From: Micractinium sp. NFX-FRZ
Lineage: Eukaryota; Chlorophyta; Trebouxiophyceae; Chlorellales; Chlorellaceae
NCBI GenBank assembly: GCA_029339195.1
Contig: JAPTJF010000006.1
Location: 62,001-126,000 of the forward strand
Length of the DNA stretch: 64,000 bases
Direction of reading: 5' to 3'
The translations under genes and the position numbers were made by a program. Position 1 is the stretch's first letter, and each line of letters begins with the position of its first letter. Shown piece after piece: positions 22,600-32,986 of the stretch. The notes beneath the pieces are model-generated. The model was not told the DNA's origin. It saw only the letters and a program-made list of their open reading frames with translations, and searched no databases.

Positions 22600-23453
22600 C
22601 CCTGCTTGCTCACAGCCAGGCCTTGGAGGGCGCTCAAGACAAGGACGCGGTGTTCCAGGGCCAGGGAAATGGCGAAGGAAGACTCGGCTGTGATAAACAC
22701 GCAACACGGTTGTATTGGGGTTGTTTACTTGCAAGTCCAGCCGTGCCGACGAAGGTGTGGAGAAGGCGTGTGTAAACACGCTTCCTCCCGTTGACGGTGA
22801 TCGTGAATGCAGCTATATCTCGTGTCAGAGCAAGAACCCGACACACCAAAGGGGAGACCTGAGCCGCCACGCCCATGGCGGGCGGCCGCGCCTGCCGCCC
22901 ACGTGCCGCCAGCGCTCCTTGAGCACTAGCTCGGCAAAGCAACTGCAGGAAGAGCGCACCAGGTTGCACATACTGTGTTATTCTCACCACAGCCCCTCAT
23001 CTTTGATGGGCAGCAGAGCTGCCACCCCTGCATGGGCCCAGTGCCCATCGGCTGCTGCTGCCCAGCGCGAGGCATTGCACGCGCTCCTGCGCTCAACCTT
23101 CCGCCAATGTGCTGGCCATCAACATTATTACATGGGGTGTGTGCTGGGAGCGGGCAGGAACGAGCTGATGCAGTGCTGGAGAGCGGGAGGAAGGAGAGGG
23201 TTCTAATAAAATGGCATTCAAGTCGCGCGGGCGCGTGTGGCGCTGTGGATCGGGGAGCCCTTGCGGCACAGTGAGTGGTGCAGCACACGGCTGCCGGCTC
23301 GCCAGCGCCGCGAGCCGTCTGCCGCCGCCCAATCCGAGGCGGCAGAGCAGCGGCAGTGGGAAGGCAGATGCCTGGAGCGCCCACCCAATGGGTCACTCGC
23401 GGCAGATCCGCGCTCCGCCCACACTAAAGTGCGCCACAAAGCGCTGCCCGGGC
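22600..23453. other. Intergenic region between PLAC8 and DUF3119 genes
   Basis: Both flanking genes are on the minus strand, so this holds the PLAC8 promoter and the DUF3119 3' end. I find no exon that I can support on either strand. Confidence 0.5.
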
Positions 23454-25230
23454 TCACTGCTTGGGCCCGCTGTTTTGCGAGGGGCCGCAGCGCTCCGCCA
23501 TGAGGGTGTACAGCTGCTTGCCGTCCATGATGATTGGGAAGAAGTGGATCTGGCCCTCCGGCTTGGTGTGCGTCTCCTGCAGCATGGCGGCAGAGACAGG
23601 GGGCAGCAAGGAGGGAAGGTGAGAATGAGGGGGGATGGCTAGGCGGGGTGGGAAGGGGGCGCCCGGCAGCAGGACGATGGCCTGGCTGGTTGGGAAGGGC
23701 GCACCCGACAGTGGGCAGATCTTCAGCGCCAGTACGTAACACGCACACACAGACGCACACACAGACGCACAGAATGAAGCGCAACCTGCCCAGGCACCTT
23801 GAAGTAGACCAGCACCGGGAACCTGGGCCACCAGTACTCCCCTGCAGGCAGCAGGTGCACGGCAAGGAAGCCAGTGAGTGCAAGCAGACGGCCATCATGC
23901 TGTGCACAAAGTTGGGCAGCTGCGGGAGGGGAACGCTGGGGTGCAGGTTGCTGCTGCTGTGGGGCTGCGGCCTGTCCCGCTGGTACGAGCGCAGCGGCAG
24001 CGGCAGCAGCAGCAGCAGCTCCGGCTCTCTGTGCTGTAGCCCCGCAGGGCCCGACTTGCCCCGCCACACACATCCCGCCCCCTTGTGCGCACAGTTTACG
24101 AAGGTGTTGTACGCCCAGCAGTTCTCTCCACCCACAAACGCGTTCTCGCTGCTCTGCTTGGCCGGGCCGATGAGCACCTGCAGGGTGTGGGTCATGTTGG
24201 GGCACAACACAGGGCGGGTGTGAGGCTTTTGCTGCTCTGCTTTGGCGGGGCCAATCCGCATATCCCCGGGTGGGAAGGAAGGTGCGGGTGATAGCTGACG
24301 CTGCAGGCGCTCTTTTGATTGGCCGACCGTGATGAGAACTCGCAGGAAGGCAAGGGTGGCGGATGAGGGCACAGCCTCGCGGCAATACCTGCCGCCTACC
24401 ACCCACGCCTCCTCACTGCAGCATACAGCAGCCAGGGCCTTGTCGTTTCGTCATACTCAGAGCACCCGCCGACACACATACAGCACCCACAACCGCCATA
24501 AACTTCAAAGTTAGCCCTGAAATCAGCCACCCACCTCCAGGGCGTCATCGTCAAACACAAAGCGCACTCGGTTGGCCTGGAAGGCCAGGAACGCGCCCAG
24601 CACGCCTGTCACGTAGGACACCGGGTCAGGCAGGTGCGCAAAGTGGGCGGCAGCGGCGGTGCCTGCAGTGGAGAGCGCAGGCGGCGGCACACCGGTTGGG
24701 CGGCAGGTGGCATGGACGAGCGCGTACGGGTGGTGAGCGGGTGGGTGCAGGGCAGCGAGCTGCATGCGGCGCTGCATCGCTATGTCAGCTGCCGTTCCAT
24801 GCTGTTCGCCATGCCTGCTGCTGAAACAGCTGAACTACATGGCGGACAGCACAGCTCAAGGGCGGCAGAATGGCACGCCCCGCTGTGTGGCACCGCGCAC
24901 GCACCCAGCAGCACGGTGGGGATAGTGAAGCTGGGCTTGACCACAACTGTCTCGCGCTTGGCAGCCTTCTTGGGGGAAGCCTTGGTCTTGTTGAAGCTAA
25001 ACAGCTGCGGTGGGCAGCGTCAAGGGCAGCGGCAACGCGTGGGCTGGGGAGGCGGGCGGGCGGGGCGGCGCAAGGCCGCGGAGCGCTGCCGGCACCAGCG
25101 GGGGGCTCGGGCCGAGGCGGAAACCTGCAGCACTCACCGCCGTGGGGGTGCAGGTCCGCCGCACGCTGGGCTTGGCGAGGCCGCTGGCCCGGGCAGGCAG
25201 AGGGTTGCCCACTAGCGCGCTGCACTGCAT
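23454..25230 (-). CDS. Plastid DUF3119-family protein
   Basis: Exons 25230-25138, 25004-24905, 24662-24535, 24177-24093, 23841-23798 and 23576-23454 join in phase to 190 residues. The first 45 residues are Ser/Arg/Lys-rich, as in a chloroplast transit peptide. The conserved core follows: LGAFLAFQANRVRFVFDDDA, LEVLIGPAKQSSENAFVGGE, NCWAYNTFVNWEYWWPRFPV and LVYFKE, then GQIHFFPIIMDGKQLYTLMA and ERCG. This matches the DUF3119 family of cyanobacteria and plastids as I recall it. The hydrophobic YVTGVLGAFLAF segment may be a membrane helix. Molecular function is unknown. It is divergently transcribed from ATG10. Confidence 0.75.
24225..24258 (-). repeat. Echo of the DUF3119 exon 4 edge
   Basis: The intron upstream of exon 4 holds a worn copy of the exon's first 30 bases (the codons for IGPAKQSS), in the same orientation and about 70 bp before the real exon. 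The copied acceptor is lost. Confidence 0.7.
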
Positions 25231-25686
25231 CGTGCGGGCGTCTGTCTTAACGTGGGTGCTTACAGGTCTCTGGCTGGTGGTGCAAGCCAAGAATTGGCCG
25301 TAAGAGGAGCGGGGAGAGCTGTACTGCCCGGCAGTACCAGTGCTGGCTCCTCCATCTCTGAGCATTTGCAACGGTGAAATCAGCTCTCCGCAAGTACTTC
25401 GCTCTGAAAAGTCACCCTGATCATCCGAAGGGGCAGCGGTCCTCCGAACCCGCCATCGTTTGCACTGCTTGCTGCAGCAGGCGGGAGGGGAGACCCAGTG
25501 CGGACCTCTTGAGATATAAAAGGAAACGGGGCGGTGGGTGGCCGAATCGCAGACGGTTTCCAGCTGTCCCGGCCGCCGCCGCTATCGCTGCTCTGCCGCC
25601 GCTGCTGCGGACGACGACGACACTTTCCACACGGGGCACGAAGTTGTGCATCGCCCACGGTAACTGATGCAGGTGTAGAAGGGCAT
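25231..25686. promoter_or_regulatory. Shared divergent promoter, DUF3119 / ATG10
   Basis: The 456 bp between two divergent start codons contain a clear TATA box at 25515-25521 (TATAAAA on the plus strand). It lies about 170 bp before the ATG10 start and so would serve ATG10 with a leader of moderate length. Confidence 0.55.
25515..25521 (+). promoter_or_regulatory. TATA box, ATG10 side
   Basis: TATAAAA in a purine-rich context. It is one of only two convincing TATA boxes I found in the window. Confidence 0.55.
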
Positions 25687-27243
25687 ATGGTGCTCAGCTG
25701 CGATGACTTTGCGGCGGCCGCATCCCAGCTGGCGACGGCCTGGGAGCAGTGCTGCCCGGGGGAGCCCCCCTGGCGCTGGGTCGCCGCCCGCCAGCCCTTT
25801 GCCGCCTCCCTGGTGGGTGCCCGTCATGTACAGCTTGCAGCAGCTCCTTGTGGAGGGGCTGCCCCCTTGCCGCCACAGAAATCTGCGTTAAGCTGCGCCC
25901 AGCAGCTCGGCTCTCACTCGAGGTGCTCATGCTGATCGGCGTGCAATCTGGGTGCTGCCGCCATGCATGCAGGGAGGTGGCTATTTGTTGATGCAGCGCA
26001 GTCTGGAAGCCCAGCCGGAGCCGCAGCAGGCAGGGTTTGTGGCACCACAATCTGGTGGCACAAGCAACAGTGGCAGGGGCAGCAGCAGCAGTGGCGGCAT
26101 GCCAAATGGCAGTTCAGGCCAGGGGGAGCAGCAGCAGCCATCAGAGTTTGGTGACAGAGAAGAGGAGCTAGATGAACTTGAAATTGGGGAGGAGGAGGGG
26201 GATGCTGCAGATGCCCGGCAGCAGCAGCAGCAGCAGCAGCGGCAGCAGCAGCAGCGGCAGCAGAACGGTGCACCTGATGCGGGCGCCGGCACCACAGCCC
26301 CAACTAGTGACAGCTCAGCAGGCACCGCCTCGCTGGCACTCACCTGCTACGCCACCTACCACCCCTCCTACCGAGTGCCGGTGCTTTATTTTGAGGTGAG
26401 AGCAGCGGGGGGCTGTGAGGGGTGCAGTCAACGCGCAGCATGGTAGGGCCATTGGCACGGGATTTCGCACCTGAAGAACGTGCTGCTCAACAGCCCTGGG
26501 GGCCTGGGGAGCCGCCTCACCGCTCGACAGCCTACTGCGCTCTACCACAACCCACTAGCAGAGCTCTTGCCTGCCGCTCCTTCTGCTGCACCGCTGCAGG
26601 TGGCAGGCCGCAGCGGGGCGCCGCTGTGTCTGCAGGTGGCGCTGGCGGCCCTGCCACAACTGCAAGCAGCGGTGGCTGGCGGGGCTCAGGGCACAGTTGT
26701 CACACACGAGGTGCGGCAGGGGGAAGGAGGTTTGAGAGCTGGCGCTGGCCCGCTGTGCGCAACAGTGGGGTTGCTGCATTTGGCTGACACCCAGGAGGCG
26801 GCCAGCTGGCGTTTGCTGAAGTACAGCTTCCAGGCACCTCCCTCAAAGCCACCTCTTGCTTCATCGCAGTATACTGATCTGCACGCCCACCCCCGCTGCT
26901 CCCGCTGCCGCAGGAGCACCCGCTTCTGGGGCGGCCGCTCTTTATGCTGCACCCGTGCCAGACAGGCGCCTTCATGGAGTTGCTGCTGGGTGCTGGCACC
27001 TTGCCAGGGCAGGCGCACGCTGCAGCACCCACATTTGGTACAGCTTGTGGTGGCTTGGCGGCTCCTGCCAGCTCGGCAGCAGAAGGACCGGCCGCGGCAG
27101 CATGCAGCAGTGACCTTTTCAAAAGCGGGCCAGCGACAGCTGATGGCGCGCTTCGCTACCTGCTGGCCTGGCTGAGTGTTGCGGGGCAGCCCCTGGGTCT
27201 GCGAGTGCCCGTTGAATGCTGGTCACGTGCACGGTCGTGTTGA
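25687..27243 (+). CDS. ATG10: ATG10-like E2 enzyme of autophagy
   Basis: Exons 25687-25812, 25973-26395, 26600-26710 and 26914-27243 give 329 residues. The order of conserved blocks matches ATG10: WRWVAARQPF, GGGYLLMQRSLE, YHPSYRVPVLYFE, THEEHPLLGRPLFMLHPCQT and YLLAWLSVAGQPLGLRVP. Cys235 in LHPCQT is the expected catalytic cysteine that carries ATG12 before transfer to ATG5. The protein would act in the cytosol as the E2-like step of the ATG12-ATG5 pathway, with ATG7 as E1. It is longer than plant ATG10, mainly because exon 2 inserts a Gly/Ser/Glu/polyQ region of about 90 residues and exon 4 an Ala-rich loop before the last helix. The initiator ATG at 25687 opens directly into conserved sequence. 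Confidence 0.85.
26217..26265 (+). repeat. CAG/CGG triplet tract encoding polyQ
   Basis: A CAG-rich run in ATG10 exon 2 gives a glutamine/arginine tract inside the low-complexity insert. Confidence 0.85.
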
Positions 27244-28762
27244 AGTCCTCAATGTGACTTTCGGGTTCCGGATGCCCTGGCGAACAGTGCCGACGGGGTT
27301 TGGAGGTGGCGGGCTGCAAGGGAGAGCGCGGGCGCCGGGGGCGCTGCTCACTGCCTCAGCTAGTGCAATGCCGTGAGTCTCCCTGGCCTGCAGTTGGGCG
27401 TCCCACTGCCCAAAAAGGTGTGAATAGACACTGAAGTTGTGTGCAGGGAGGCAGGTGCCAACCGCGTCTGCGTGCGCTGCGCACGACGCGTGCGTGGCGC
27501 CGCATGAGCCTTGAGCAGACTTGACTTCTTTACTTCAAATACCTGACCTGTGGAGCTTCACCCCCCATCATCCCCCACCGCGATTCCGAGTTTCTGACAA
27601 ATGGCGGGGTGTCTTTCACTGGCTGGGGCGACGGTCGTGATGTCTGGTGTGTTTGTCGGGCTGGAAGAGCTCTCAATTTGCGCCATAAACGTGGCCAGTG
27701 CGCTGGGGGCGCTGCAGCCGGCAGCTGACAAGGAGACCACGCTGGTGCGGGCCCGCAGCGCGTCCCTTCCCCCCGACGTTGCACACAGGCGGTGGCCAGT
27801 GCTGGCGTGGAGCAGGTGCGAGTCGGTGGGAATGCCGCCCCCTTTACAGATTGCACGCGGGCAGCAGCGGCGGCATCGCCGCCGCAAGCAAACTTGTCCA
27901 TGCTCTCCCGCCGGATTCAGCTGCCGCTCGAGGAGCTGTCGTCCAGCCCTGAGCCTCCCATCTGACGGTCCCCTCCCTGCAGCCACCACACCATGTGCCA
28001 AGACTGCATGCGCAAGCACTCGATCCAGCTCACCGAGGTTTCAGGCTGCGGACTGGGCCACTACGAATGAGGCCCTGCTGGCACGCTAGCAGCACCCAGC
28101 CAGCACCTAGCGGCAGCCAATGTGTGTATGGCTCACAATCCAACACTGAGCCTCTTGGCACCGCGTGTGGCGATTGCTGGTAGCTTCCAGTGCGTCCCCC
28201 CACACTGCTTCGTACCTGGCGCTGTGGCGTTCAAACTCAATTTTGCCTGCTCGTCCGATCCCTGTACCTCTTCCTTTGTAGCAATGCCCAGCAGTTTGTA
28301 TCCCATGCACACCGCTTTCCCTTTCATCCACATTCCCAAAGCAAACTGTCCACTCCTCACCTGTCTACCTATCTGTGCCTCTCTACCACCTCTCCCCTGG
28401 TGCCCTGCCTCTCCCTTCTAGCACAACAGCATGTGGGAGTAGGCAGGCAGGCTCATTCCTTCCAAGGCTCACATCGCAGCTAACACAGACCCTGTAAGGC
28501 CCTGAGCTGACCTGCCAGCTGACTGGCCCTTGGCCTGATTTCCTGTTGATGTCAACAGCAAGCAGAAGCTGCATGGGAGCACTGCCGCCAGAGGTTGCAT
28601 CCACCCCAGCCGCCGCCCCGCGCCCGCACACTTTCTTGCTCTGCTTGCTCAGCATCACCCATCTGCACTCCCTTTCACGACGTGTCTACAATACACCTTG
28701 AAAGACTGCTTGCCAAGGGACTGCGGAACCGAAATTTCTTTTAAACAGCCAAGGCAGCGGCC
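27244..28762. other. Intergenic stretch with a possible small unassigned gene
   Basis: Most of this stretch looks noncoding. Between 27601 and 28089 on the plus strand there are open segments: one begins MAGCLSLAGATVVMSG, and a late one reads HTMCQDCMRKHSIQLTEVSG and ends with TGA near 28070. I could not join them in phase and recognise no family. A small gene is possible. The CxxC in MCQDCMRK is the only suggestive feature. A pyrimidine-rich tract follows at 28250-28430. Confidence 0.3.
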
Positions 28763-31700
28763 ATGGCGCTATCACAGAGCTTGACAGCACAGGTGGAAGA
28801 AGTAAAGGATGCGTTTCAGGCACGTTACAGGCAGGCGGCAGCCGCCAGGCCCAGCTCTGCCCCGTGAGCTGCTGCCCAAGATGGGCGCCGGGTCGGCCCC
28901 CCCGGTTCCTGCGGGAACGACCGGTCAGCTGATCCCAGGCAGCTGGTGCCCAGGCCACCCAGCGGTGGCAGTGAGGAGCGGCAACCTTGGACAAGACCGA
29001 CGCTCCCGCTCCGCCCTGCCGACCGCCGCCCCACCTGCTTTGCTTGCTCGCCTCGCCTGCCGCAGGTCGTGTTTTGGCACCGCGGGCAGCAGCATACCGT
29101 CGCACGCCTCCCATCCGAGGCTCTGGCTGAGCTTGTGCTCGACATGCTGGCAGGCAAGGTTTCGTGGGGTGGGAGCGCGCAAGCTGCGCAGGCCCGTACA
29201 CGTTTCTTCTGCTCCCCACCCCACCACCCTGCCCCTGACTGGTGGAACCAGCATGCTGCAGGCAGCCAGCCGTCCCAGTGCGTTACTGTCACATACCCCT
29301 GGCCCCCTGCAGTAAAGGCGGCGTTCGACGGGCAACAGCCGCTGGGTTGCCTGGAGCTGCACACGCAGGGCGGCCCTCTGGCCAGCATGGCTGCCGTGCT
29401 TCCAGGGTGAGCCGCCACCTCTGGAACCTCCGGTAGCTGATTTCCTGTCGGCTTCCTCAACCCCACGCCTTCGGGCTGTAATCTTCTTCTTCTTCTTCGC
29501 TACCTCTGGCTGGCCGGCAGCTTGCTGTCTGACTGCAGGGGCGCCCCCTTGTGCAGTGCAGTGCAGTGCATGGCGAGGTGCGAGGCCATGCCGCTGCTGC
29601 TGCTGTCGCTGCCCGGCCTTCGTGTGGCACACTTCTGCTCTCCCTGACCGCCCGGCCTGCCTCTCCAGAGGCGGTGCTGCACCCAGTGCGCCTGCGCTGC
29701 CTTTCCTCACTGCCTCCCCCCATGTCACGTCACGTCACGTCACGTCACGCTCTGCTGGCGCCACCACTGCAGGCTGCGACTGGACCAGGCAGACCAGGGC
29801 ACAACTGGGCTAGCGGCCGCGTGTTTTGCCCAGCTGGTGCGGCAGCTGCGTGCCTTGGCTGCGCACCTGGCTTCCCGCCGGCACAAGCCAGGTAAGCTGC
29901 CGCTGCCCTTTACTGGGCGTTTGCAGTTTGTCCAAAAAGGTGTGCACTCCATTGTTGTGGGTGTGTGTCTGCAAGCCCGAGGGGCGCCAGCCTGGGCCTG
30001 GCTGCTGCGCTGATGGTTGGCCAACAGCTTGTGTCCCGGCCCACGGGAGCTCCACAGCACTGCCCTTCCCCGGTTCGTGTGGCCAGCAGCCAGCAGCCAC
30101 CTTGACCATGCACTGCTCACCTCACTGCCCAACCTGCCTTGCCTCTTGCTTGTGCAGGGGGCAGCCGGCATGAGGCTGAGCGAAGCCGGACCTGCACGCT
30201 GCTACTCGCAGCAGTCGATGTTGGCAGCCCCTGCGCCCTGCCGCTCCTCCTGCTTCTGCTGCCTGACGCAGCAGAGGCATTAGAGGCAGAGGCAAACGAG
30301 AGCGGCGGCACCGTGCTGCACGCTGCCGCAGAGAGCGGCCTGGCAGCGGCGGTGCAGCAGCTGCTGGCGGTGGCTCCCGCTGCAGCCACTTCCCGTGACA
30401 CGGCGGGGAGGACTCCGCTGCTTGCGGCTGCAGCGCTTGGGCACACAGGAGCCGTCCGGCTGCTGCTGCATGCAGCACCCAGCACAGCCTCTGCCCCTGA
30501 CTATGCCGGACAGACTCCGCTCTGGGCGGCGGCTGAGTGTGGGGAGGCTGCGGCTGAGGCAGTGCAGCTGCTGCTGGCGGCAGCCCCAGAGACTGCTGGC
30601 AGTGCCGACAGTGAGGGCATGACGCCGATGCATGCCACGGCAGCGCAGGGCAAGGGGGCGGCCCTGCTCCTGCTGCTGCTCCGTGCAGCGCCAGATACGG
30701 AGTGGGCCACAGACAGCCAGGGCAGGCTGCCGCTTCACTGGGCTGCTGCCTGCGGGGACGTGCAGGCGATGCACGAGCTGGCAAATGCGGCGCCTGGCAC
30801 TGTCACAGCCCAAGACGGGTGTGGGCGCACCCCGCTCTTCCTGGCGGCTGCAGAGGGCAGCACAGACGGGGTGCGTCTGCTGCTGGAGGCGGCTCGAGAG
30901 GCCGCCAGCCAGGCAGACACCGACGGCGCCACGCCGCTGCACGCCTGTGCCGAGGGCGGGCACTGCGAGGTAGCCGCGCTGCTGCTGGCGACAGCCCCAG
31001 AGGCAGCGTCTGCTGTGGACGGCGGCGGGCACACACCGCTGTTCCTGGCGGCCCAGGGATGGCACACTGCGACAGTGCAGGTGCTGCTCGGTGTGCCGCT
31101 CGACGCAGCCCCGGGGCCAGATGATGCCCACACCACGCCCCTGCACTGGGCAGCTCTTCACGGCTATGCAGCGGCAGTGCCGGAGCTGCTTGCAGCCACG
31201 CCAGATGCAGCGCTAGAGGAGGACGATGAGGGCAGAAGGCCACTGCGGTGTGCCGTCGATGCAGGGCACTGGCACGTTGCCGGCATGCTCATCCAGGCGT
31301 GCCCCGAGGCGGCAAATGAGGGGGATTGCCCCAGCCAGGCGCCCCTGCATGCGGCAGCTGCAGGCGGCTTCACCGAGGCTATTGAGCTGCTGCTGTGCTG
31401 GCATCCAGGGGCAGAGCTGGCAAGCGATGGGGACGGAAGGCTGCCAGCCCACCTGGCTGCCCTGCATGGCGAGGCAGCGGCACTGGAGCTGCTGTTGCGG
31501 GCGGCCCCCAGCACAGCGAACGCCAGAGACAGCGCAGGGGACAGCCTGCTGCACCTAGCGCTAACCGCCCCCAGTGGTGGGCCGGAGGTGGTGGGGCTGC
31601 TGCTGGAGCTGGCCCCTGGCCTGGCAGCGGCCACGGCAGCCGGCCAAGAGACGCCACTGTTCCGCGCCGCCCGGCAGGGACTCACCTGGGCAGTCGCGCT

Positions 31701-32346
31701 GCTGCTGGCGGCTGCGCCGGGGGCTGCCAGCATTGCAGCCAGGCACGGCAGGACACCCCTCCATGCTGCCGCACGCTACGGCCATGTGGCTGCCATGCGG
31801 CTGCTGCTAGATGCAGCACCTGGACTGGCGATGAGCCGAGACATCGTCAACCAAGTGCCTCTGCACTATGCTGTGTATGGAGATCACGTGGCAGCCGTTC
31901 AGCTGCTTTTGCGTGCGGCACCCGCCGCAGCTGCCGTCGTGGACTACAACCACCAGACGCCGCTCCAGGTTGCCATTGCCTGCCGGTCGTACTCCGCAGC
32001 CCGCTGCCTGGTGGGCGTCGGTGATGCTGCTCACATGTTCTCCGTCCTGGGCAGGGCCTACGCGGCAGGCACCCCGCTGTTTGCTGACGCTGTCATTTCC
32101 CGCATCCCCCTCACCGGAGGCGAGTGGCTCCTGCTGCCGGCGCCCTGCTCGGGCCTGGGGCGCGCGCTGCCTGCGGCGTGGCAGCACTCCAGCCTGCAGG
32201 CCCGTCAGGTCGTGTGGCGCCTGCCGCCTGCAGACGCCGCCCGCCTGCAGGCCTGGGCACTCTGCCTGGCGCGGCTGCAGCGGCGCCTGCGTGTGCACCT
32301 GCCTGCAGAGCTTGTGCACAGACTGCTGAGCTTGTTTGATGCCTGA
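28763..32346 (+). CDS. Ankyrin-repeat protein with 17 tandem repeats
   Basis: The last four exons are secure: 29066-29168, 29313-29406, 29773-29891 and 30158-32346. The first exon starts at the ATG at 28763 (MALSQSLTAQVEEVKDAFQ); its junction to 29066 is unresolved. After about 120 N-terminal residues of unknown type, including VVFWHRGQQHTVARLPSEAL, come 17 consecutive ankyrin repeats with the pattern G-x-TPLH-x-AA-x-x-G and LLLxAAP. Most units are 34 residues, one longer than the classic 33, with an extra Ala/Pro in the AAPxAA turn. The C-terminal 100 residues are conserved-looking and end LPAELVHRLLSLFDA, which could be an F-box- or SOCS-like adaptor helix; that is inference. It is probably a protein-binding scaffold. 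No catalytic domain or membrane segment is seen. Confidence 0.8.
29724..29749 (+). repeat. GTCAC pentanucleotide repeat in an intron
   Basis: Five tandem GTCAC units make overlapping CACGTCA sites with ACGT cores, inside the third intron of the ankyrin gene. Confidence 0.85.
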
Positions 32347-32571
32347 GCCTCTCCATGTTTGATACGACAGCCTCTAATGCATGGCATTGTTCATGCAAGG
32401 TCCAAACCTGAATAGAATAGTGTCACAGTTTGATGCTCTCCTGATTCCCTGGGCAGTGAAGCAACATGAGTGCCCAGTAGCTGGTTCCGCCCTGAGCCGG
32501 CGCCAGCTGGCGAGATGCGCCGGCAGCTGCATGGCGGGCTCTGGGTGGCGGAGCAGCTCTGCAGCAGAAAA

Positions 32572-32576
32572 TGTAA
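32572..32576 (+). terminator. TGTAA poly(A) signal candidate for the ankyrin gene
   Basis: TGTAA lies about 225 bp after the ankyrin stop codon, at a typical distance. Confidence 0.45.
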
Positions 32577-32927
32577 TGAGCATCGGAGAGTTCCATGTTC
32601 CCAGGCAGGTACAGTGGCAGGTGGCATGCCCAGCGGCAGAGAAGCGTGCTGGCCCATGCCCCTCGCCAGGAAAGTGGCCCCTCATCATTGGCCAGCGCAA
32701 GGTGCCGGCTGGCGGCCGTCACAGAAGCAGCGGGGCCGCTGCCGCCACTTCTTGCACTGGCAAGGTCCTACAAATTGCGTCTCAACCCTCAACCCTTGGT
32801 TTTGGAGGCCGGGATGAGCATGACATGCCTCCTTCCTTTGCAGCTGCCTGAAAGTACAAAATGCAACTCCGCGGCAGCTGGGATGGCAGCTGCCTGAAGG
32901 CCACATCATCCCCCCCAAAGACGGCGC

Positions 32928-32933
32928 TATAAA
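32928..32933 (+). promoter_or_regulatory. TATA box of the secreted glycoprotein gene
   Basis: TATAAA lies 59 bp before the ATG at 32987. The spacing implies a short leader of about 30 bases. Confidence 0.65.
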
Positions 32934-32986
32934 GCTCGTTGGCTGCACCCTGTTCAGGACCCTTCCTCCTCCATCTCCCAGCAAGC

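Larger units (their letters stand above)
32347..32986. other. Intergenic region, ankyrin gene to secreted glycoprotein gene
   Basis: It holds the ankyrin 3' end with its TGTAA signal and the promoter of the next gene with its TATA box. No exon is supported. Confidence 0.5.

Noticed and set aside
30139..31733. Long open frames on the minus strand and alternative plus frames across the ankyrin exon
   Set aside because: They are antisense or frame shadows of the GC-rich repeat array. The ankyrin frame has clear repeat logic, while the others are Cys/Arg/Ser low-complexity.
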